A DNA stretch of 5,832 nucleotides from Candidatus Gottesmanbacteria bacterium RIFCSPLOWO2_01_FULL_49_10 (lineage in GTDB: Bacteria > Patescibacteriota > Microgenomatia > UBA10105 > UBA927): assembly GCA_001781025.1 (NCBI GenBank), contig MFJZ01000041.1, forward strand, positions 8,794 through 14,625, written 5' to 3'. The position numbers and the translations under genes were made by a program. The notes under the pieces were generated by a model, which saw only the letters and a program-made list of their open reading frames with translations, was not told the origin of the DNA and did no database searches. Below are positions 4,939-5,832 of this stretch, piece by piece; positions within the stretch are counted from its first letter, which is position 1, and each line of letters begins with the position of its first letter.

Positions 4939-5511
4939 TCATGCGGCGCTCATGCGCGCGGATCGGCGATCCAGATTTATGAGCCGTCGGATGTACTCGG
5001 ACATGTTCATGTCGTACTTTTTCCCCATAGACTCGAGGTGTTCAACCTGTGAAGTATAAAGGAACATGTTAAATCTGCGCGATTGCGAGAACTCGCGGAC
5101 TTTGACGAAAAAGTTCTGGATCGTGCCTTCGATGGTTTGGGGAGTATACCGGGCGCCAAAGAAATAATCGTGGTTTATCTTTTTACTGAAATCCTCGTGG
5201 GTGGATAACACCAAAACCGGTTTCTTCTCCATGATGGCAAGGGTCGCCTCGTGTCCAAGCTGAAAATCCTGGTAGCTCCCCTCGATTATCGTACAGTCGG
5301 CCGTGTGGATCCCCTGACGGATGGATTCGTAGTGACGCATGAACGGGTCCGTCATGGTCGCTGCCGTCCCGCTATCAAGCACGCTCTGGTAGTTGCCCTC
5401 CTCCGGGGATATAAGCTCTACCTTAAACCGCTTGATCATCGTACGCACGAGATCGTAGTGTTTTTGATACGTCTTTTTGCCGTAATAGGAAGCAGTGTAA
5501 AAAACCGTCAT
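4939..5511 (-). CDS. Nucleoside 2-deoxyribosyltransferase-like domain fused to a C-terminal ribbon-helix-helix domain
   Basis: Two parts are visible (numbering from the upstream ATG at 5523). Residues 5-145 resemble the nucleoside deoxyribosyltransferase fold: an N-terminal strand MTVFYTASYYG, then HYESIRQGIHTADCTIIEGS, then FQLGHEATLAI. In the last, E92 of G-H-E stands where those enzymes have the nucleophilic glutamate. KKPVLVLST follows. Residues 150-185 (RFNMFLYTSQVEHLESMGKK, then YDMNMSEYIRRLI) have the strand-helix-helix pattern of an RHH DNA-binding domain. An RHH protein acting as a nucleotide- or nucleoside-responsive repressor is one inference; a modifying enzyme or toxin-related factor is another. 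Function is unproven. The start at 5511 is preferred over 5523 because the extra MYIC is AT-rich intergenic-type sequence also found before the divergent gene. No Shine-Dalgarno is present. Confidence 0.75.
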   Translation of the reverse strand: MTVFYTASYYGKKTYQKHYDLVRTMIKRFKVELISPEEGNYQSVLDSGTAATMTDPFMRHYESIRQGIHTADCTIIEGSYQDFQLGHEATLAIMEKKPVLVLSTHEDFSKKINHDYFFGARYTPQTIEGTIQNFFVKVREFSQSRRFNMFLYTSQVEHLESMGKKYDMNMSEYIRRLINLDRRSARMSAA

Positions 5512-5518
5512 ACATATA

Positions 5519-5547
5519 TACATACACTATCTATTGATTTTTGTCAA
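5519..5547 (-). promoter_or_regulatory. Possible promoter of the RHH-fusion gene, near-leaderless
   Basis: A perfect TTGACA (5547-5542) is followed after 17 nt by TATGTA (5524-5519), a weak -10. Transcription would begin at about 5512, directly before the ATG at 5511, giving a leaderless or nearly leaderless mRNA, consistent with the lack of a Shine-Dalgarno. An alternative -10, TATATT (5563-5558), lies further upstream without a good -35. Confidence 0.35.
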
Positions 5548-5562
5548 ATTAGACTCTAATAT
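5534..5562 (+). promoter_or_regulatory. Possible promoter of the membrane-protein gene
   Basis: TTGATT (5534-5539) and TAATAT (5557-5562), each four of six to consensus, stand 17 nt apart and would start transcription about 11 nt before the ATG at 5580. The site overlaps the divergent promoter on the other strand, so the two genes may compete or be controlled together. Weak prediction. Confidence 0.3.
5548..5560. promoter_or_regulatory. Perfect 13-bp palindrome, candidate operator
   Basis: ATTAGA (5548-5553) and TCTAAT (5555-5560) form a perfect inverted repeat around one C, in the middle of the 68-nt divergent intergenic region. It covers the -10 of the plus-strand gene and lies directly upstream of the TTGACA of the minus-strand gene. 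Because the minus-strand gene encodes an RHH domain, autoregulation through this site is a reasonable inference. Confidence 0.4.
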
Positions 5563-5579
5563 AGCCTATTTATATACAT

Positions 5580-5832
5580 ATGAATAACCAAAAGCTTCTT
5601 GCGATCGTCCAAGTGATGAGTGCATTTGCCCTCTGGAGCACCCTGGGAGTGTTTTTCCAACGGGTACGCCTACCGGTGAGCGTGTCGGTGGTGTACGGCT
5701 CAAGCGTCGGCCTTATCGCCCTCTACGCGTACTTCTATCTCAAAACCAGCCGCCTGCCGTCTTTGCGTTTTTCCTGGCCCCTTGTAACATTATTTCTGGT
5801 AGCAGCGGTCAAAGGCGTCATCTGGTTTCGCG
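5580..5832 (+). CDS. Integral membrane protein resembling EamA/DMT-family transporter, N-terminus only
   Basis: The first 84 residues of a membrane protein cut by the right window edge. Three hydrophobic segments are visible: about residues 6-26 (LAIVQVMSAFALWSTLGVFF in outline), 34-54 (a Tyr/Gly/Leu-rich segment ending ALYAYFYL) and 66-82 (PLVTLFLVAAVKGVIWF). Short basic loops separate them. The first segment, with A-L-W-S-T-L-G-V-F-F, resembles the first helix of EamA-type (drug/metabolite) transporters. Too little is present for certainty or a substrate. The ATG at 5580 is the first in frame and directly precedes the hydrophobic segment; it has no Shine-Dalgarno. Only plus-strand gene in the window, divergent from the RHH-fusion gene with 68 nt between starts. 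Confidence 0.7.
   Translation, partial: MNNQKLLAIVQVMSAFALWSTLGVFFQRVRLPVSVSVVYGSSVGLIALYAYFYLKTSRLPSLRFSWPLVTLFLVAAVKGVIWFR

Larger units (their letters stand above)
5515..5580. repeat. 10-bp direct repeat flanking the divergent promoter region
   Basis: TATATACATA occurs at 5515-5524 and again at 5571-5580, 56 nt apart. The two copies lie next to the start codons of the two divergent genes. The repeat is AT-rich, so chance is possible; it could also be a second regulatory element. Confidence 0.4.

Noticed and set aside
5251..5559. Plus-strand open stretch opposite the RHH-fusion gene
   Set aside because: Composition is shadow-like and it would cover the divergent promoter region; the minus-strand protein has recognisable domains.

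Overview
The window looks like a piece of a Patescibacteria/CPR-type genome (Parcubacteria-like). This is an inference from gene style, not a database match. The points in favour are an FtsH and a GT4 glycosyltransferase of the kind seen in these genomes, a free-standing 5'-3' exonuclease, few Shine-Dalgarno sites, and short tandem and palindromic repeats lying inside coding sequence. Base composition is close to balanced, and no RNA genes, CRISPR arrays or transposases are visible.

Almost everything is on the minus strand. Reading in the direction of transcription: a small protein at 5511-4939 combining a nucleoside deoxyribosyltransferase-like domain with a C-terminal ribbon-helix-helix (RHH) domain. 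A 129-nt gap carrying a strong promoter follows. Then comes a tight cluster: ftsH (4809-2893), an unrecognised 90-residue protein (2881-2609), a free-standing 5'-3' exonuclease (2596-1607) and a family-4 glycosyltransferase (1610-249). The gaps are 11 and 12 nt, and the last two genes overlap by ATGA, so one transcript from the ftsH promoter is likely. A good extended -10 promoter overlaps the end of the glycosyltransferase gene and probably drives an ABC-transporter ATPase gene that runs off the left edge (107-1). On the plus strand, diverging from the RHH-fusion gene, a membrane protein resembling an EamA/DMT transporter begins at 5580 and runs off the right edge.

The most striking feature is repeat invasion of two neighbouring genes. 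The glycosyltransferase appears to carry five in-frame insertions and the exonuclease two. Three of these are arrays with a strict 7-nt period that keep register even where the repeated unit changes (845-907, 1854-1930, 2210-2244). One is a perfect 27-bp palindrome occupying exactly nine codons (675-701). Others are a GC-rich inverted repeat (385-410), an AKAPAG-type element (1464-1493) and a block of about 130 nt (1152-1283). Family motifs are intact on both sides of each one, which suggests tolerated insertions in surface loops, similar in principle to Rickettsia palindromic elements and cyanobacterial heptanucleotide repeats. ftsH, next door, shows nothing of the kind.

The genes do not form one obvious pathway: protein quality control (FtsH), DNA replication/repair (exonuclease), cell-surface glycan synthesis (glycosyltransferase) and transport. 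A second point of interest is the RHH-fusion protein, whose divergent promoter region contains a perfect 13-bp palindrome that could be its operator.
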